Assembly: GCA_965153355.1 (NCBI GenBank)
Contig: OZ231126.1
Coordinates: forward strand, 23,312,001 to 23,376,000
From: Flaccisagitta enflata
Lineage: Eukaryota > Chaetognatha > Sagittoidea > Aphragmophora
Direction of reading: 5' to 3'
Length of the DNA stretch: 64,000 bases
Position 1 is the stretch's first letter, and each line of letters begins with the position of its first letter. Below are positions 52,691 through 64,000 of this stretch, piece by piece. A program made the position numbers and the translations under genes. The notes below the pieces were generated by a model. The model did not search any database. It had not been told where the DNA came from and worked only from the letters and a program-made list of their open reading frames with translations.

Positions 52691-53061
52691 TAATCCTTTG
52701 ATATACAGACTTGGGATTGGTCTAGAATGAAAGATAATTCAAAAATCTTCAAAATTACTTTGTTTGATAATCGCCCATGAGATTATTTCAAGCCATTTCA
52801 TTAGATGCAGAAATGATACAGTAGTTTTCCAATTTAGTATTTTATCATGTGCTCTAAATAGTGGTTGACTGTGACAGACTGCAACTTTTAAACGACATAC
52901 AGACATGGGATTGGTCTCGAATGATGGAAAATTCAAAAATCTTCAAAATCATTTTAATGGAGAAAAGTTTTAACAATTTTTTTTCAGTCATTTCTATCAA
53001 CCATTGATGAGCTGTGTTTTTTTTTCGCGTAGTATCATTATTGTTGAAATAGCTCTCGATA

Positions 53062-61704
<8,643 letters not shown>

Positions 61705-62240
61705 CTTAAGTCACAATTAAGGAGAAAGATATCTCTGTGTTCAATATTTGTCTCTACTGTGTCAGAGACATAATGTTTTATGAGGCGTTTGAGGAAGTTT
61801 GAAGGCAGAATGAGACTACGCATGAAATTAATAGCTAAGAAAGAGCTAATTCTCTTCTTTCAGATGACGCCAAGCAGAATTTGTGTGACCGATAGTTTTG
61901 GAGCTATGATTTTTTAAATCTTTTTTTATTTTTTCACATTTTTCCCAAAATCAAGGAATCGAGTAAGCTGAAGTCATTAAACTTTGATATGTCCGAGGTG
62001 ATGATTGTGCATCCTGGCAGCCCAGTCACTCTCTCATTTAAACTCTGGACTCTAGGAGAGGCATTGTCCGTCAGTCTATCCATTGGTCTGTTGGTCCGTC
62101 TGTCCGTCCAAGTGGAAAAGTGGAAAAACAAGCAGTCTTGATGCTTGTGTGTGGGGGTTGGGGTTGGGGTGTGGATGGGGGTTGGATGCCTCTGTCCACC
62201 TATCCGCAACAATATTGTAACCCCGGGTTACATGAGAGAA
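61705..62240. other. 5' side of gene B, no signal-peptide exon found
   Basis: 61830-61930 resembles 1297-1410. 62045-62240 looks like a family I copy of the GGGTTACATG type (GGTTGGATGCCTCTGTCCAC, CCGCAACAATATTGTAACCC). (GA)n follows at 62245-62282. Confidence 0.45.
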
Positions 62241-62241
62241 G

Positions 62242-62284
<43 letters not shown>

Positions 62285-62350
62285 AGAGAGAAAATGAGAA
62301 TGGGAGAGAGAAAGAGAGAGAAGAAAAAGAGAAAAAGAGACAGGCAAACA

Positions 62351-63873
62351 AACAAGGCCAACACCTATAAGTCGCGTGCGAGACTTACTTAATTACGTTA
62401 TCGCCTAATTGTATAAGTACGTTATTTCCTGTAATCACGATAATGACTACAACTACCTATTGACCTATAATTGCCTATAATGACCTATAATTACCTATAA
62501 TTACCTATAATTACCCATAATTAAATACTGACCTATAAGTACCTATAAAGACCTATGATTACCTATAATTACATATGGACCAATAATTACCTATAATGAC
62601 CTATTATTACTCATAATTACCCATAATTACCCATAATAACATAATAACCTATAATTACCTATAATGACCTATGATTACCTATGATTACCTATAATTGCAT
62701 AATGACCTATAATTACCTATAGTGACCTATGATTACCTTTAATGACCTTTGATTACCTATAATAATCCATAATTTCATAATGACCTATAATTACCTATAA
62801 TTACCTTTAATGACCTATAATAACCTTTAATTACATAATGACCTATAATACTTATAATGATCTATAATAACCTTTAATTACCTATAATTATCTATAATTA
62901 CATAATGACCTATAATTACCAATAATGACCTTTAATTGCATAATGACCTATAATGACCTATAGTTACGTATGATGACCTATGATTACCTATAATAACATA
63001 ATGACCTATGATTACTTATAATTACCTACAATGACCTATAATTACCTATAATTTCCTATATTTACCTATGATTATATACTGACCTATAATTACCCATAAT
63101 GACCTACAATTGCATGATAACCTATAATTACCCTTAATGACCTATAATTACCTATGATTACATAATGACCTATAATAACCTATAATGACCTATGATTACC
63201 TATAATGACCTATGATTACCTATAATTGCATAATGTCATATAATGACCTATGATTACCTATAATTACCCAAAATTGCATAATGACCTATAATTACCTATA
63301 ATTATGTAAATAAAAAGTGCAATGACTATACTATGCGAATTAAAAAAATGACTGAAATGATATAAAATGACATAAATTGACTTAAATTGACTTATACTGA
63401 CTTATACTGACTTAAATTGACTTAAAATGACTTGAATTTACCTGAAATGACTTGAATTTACCTAAAATGAGTTAAATTGACTTAAAATGACCTAAATTGA
63501 CTTAAATAAACTAAAATTCAAAAATGACTTAAAATGAATTAAATTGACTTATACTGCCTTAAATTGACTTATACTGAGTTGAACTGACCTGTATTGACTT
63601 GAATTTATTAAAATGACTTAAAATGACCTAGATTGTCTAAATTGACTAAAATTCAATGATGACACAAATGACTTAATTTGACTTAAAGTGACTTAAAATG
63701 ATTTAAAATGACTTAAAATGATCTAATTTGACTCAAAATCACATAATTGACTTAAAATGACTTGATAGGAATAAAACGAATAAAAAAAGTAAAATGGGGA
63801 CCGACCAACCGACCGACCAACCGACCAACCGACGGACGGACAAAGCGGGGTATAGAGTCGCGTGCACGCGACT
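62351..63873 (+). mobile_element. 1.52-kb family I element with two cargo arrays
   Basis: AACAAGGCCAACACCTATAA, GTCGCGTGCGAGACTTA; a 900-bp AATGACCTATAATTACCTAT array; an AATGACTTAAATTGACTTA array (63340-63765); GACCGACCAACC; hairpin AGTCGCGTGCACGCGACT ending 63873. Confidence 0.93.
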
Positions 63874-63932
63874 AAAAACAAATAGAGAAAGACATGTAGA
63901 GAGTGGAACGAGCCAAAAGATGCCCGGTGAAT

Positions 63933-64000
63933 AAACAAGGTCGGATACACGGCTACCAAAGTCGTATGGGGGTGGGCAGGGGCCATATATGCATATTTGA
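63933..64000 (+). mobile_element. Start of another family I element, cut by the window edge
   Basis: AACAAGGTCGGATACACGGC, TACCAAAGTCGTATGGGGGT, GGGCAGGGGCC: left end only. Confidence 0.8.

Overview
The window is a repeat-dense, AT-leaning stretch of an animal nuclear genome. Evidence: spliced genes with long introns, a PDZ/ERM-binding scaffold of a type known only from metazoans, single-pass membrane proteins with sushi (CCP) domains, and dozens of micro- and minisatellites. The species cannot be fixed from this sequence; an invertebrate is likely.

Plus strand, 13.1-34.0 kb: one complete gene of eight coding exons whose phases agree throughout (1335 nt, 444 residues). It encodes a NHERF/EBP50-like scaffold with a single class I PDZ domain, a long Pro/Ser/Asn-rich linker and a C-terminal helix matching the ERM-binding tail. 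Intron 1 (9.6 kb) appears to be a GC-AG intron. The 3' splice site and first part of exon 7 sit at the end of four tandem copies of a 66-71 bp unit.

Minus strand, 44.5-61.7 kb: two tandem paralogues. Gene B (53.06-61.70 kb, 5' end not found) has about five sushi-like domains, a transmembrane helix and a short tail. One sushi exon is interrupted by a 762-bp palindromic MITE that carries a possible in-frame intron, and one donor site looks non-canonical. Gene A (44.53-47.23 kb, two exons, 508 residues) keeps a nearly identical membrane exon, but its ectodomain is a Thr-rich mucin stalk and its cytoplasmic tail is encoded by an inserted repeat. Flanking DNA 3' of both genes is also duplicated (about 43.05-44.17 and 50.67-51.43 kb).

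The rest is mostly mobile-element DNA. The dominant family (called family I here) has one end starting AACAAGGCC and the other ending in a perfect or near-perfect hairpin. Between them lies a tetranucleotide GACC/GGTC segment and an element-specific minisatellite cargo; lengths run from 0.12 to 1.6 kb. The hairpin sequence differs between copies with compensatory changes, and the opposite end carries a third copy of the same arm. Families II and III are long inverted repeats with a 20-bp tandem array in the loop. Several TA-flanked MITEs, two related elements with GGGGGTGTTTC termini, and nested insertions are also resolved. No prokaryotic features, CRISPR arrays, tRNA or rRNA genes were recognised. 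Most long open frames in the window are translations of simple repeats.
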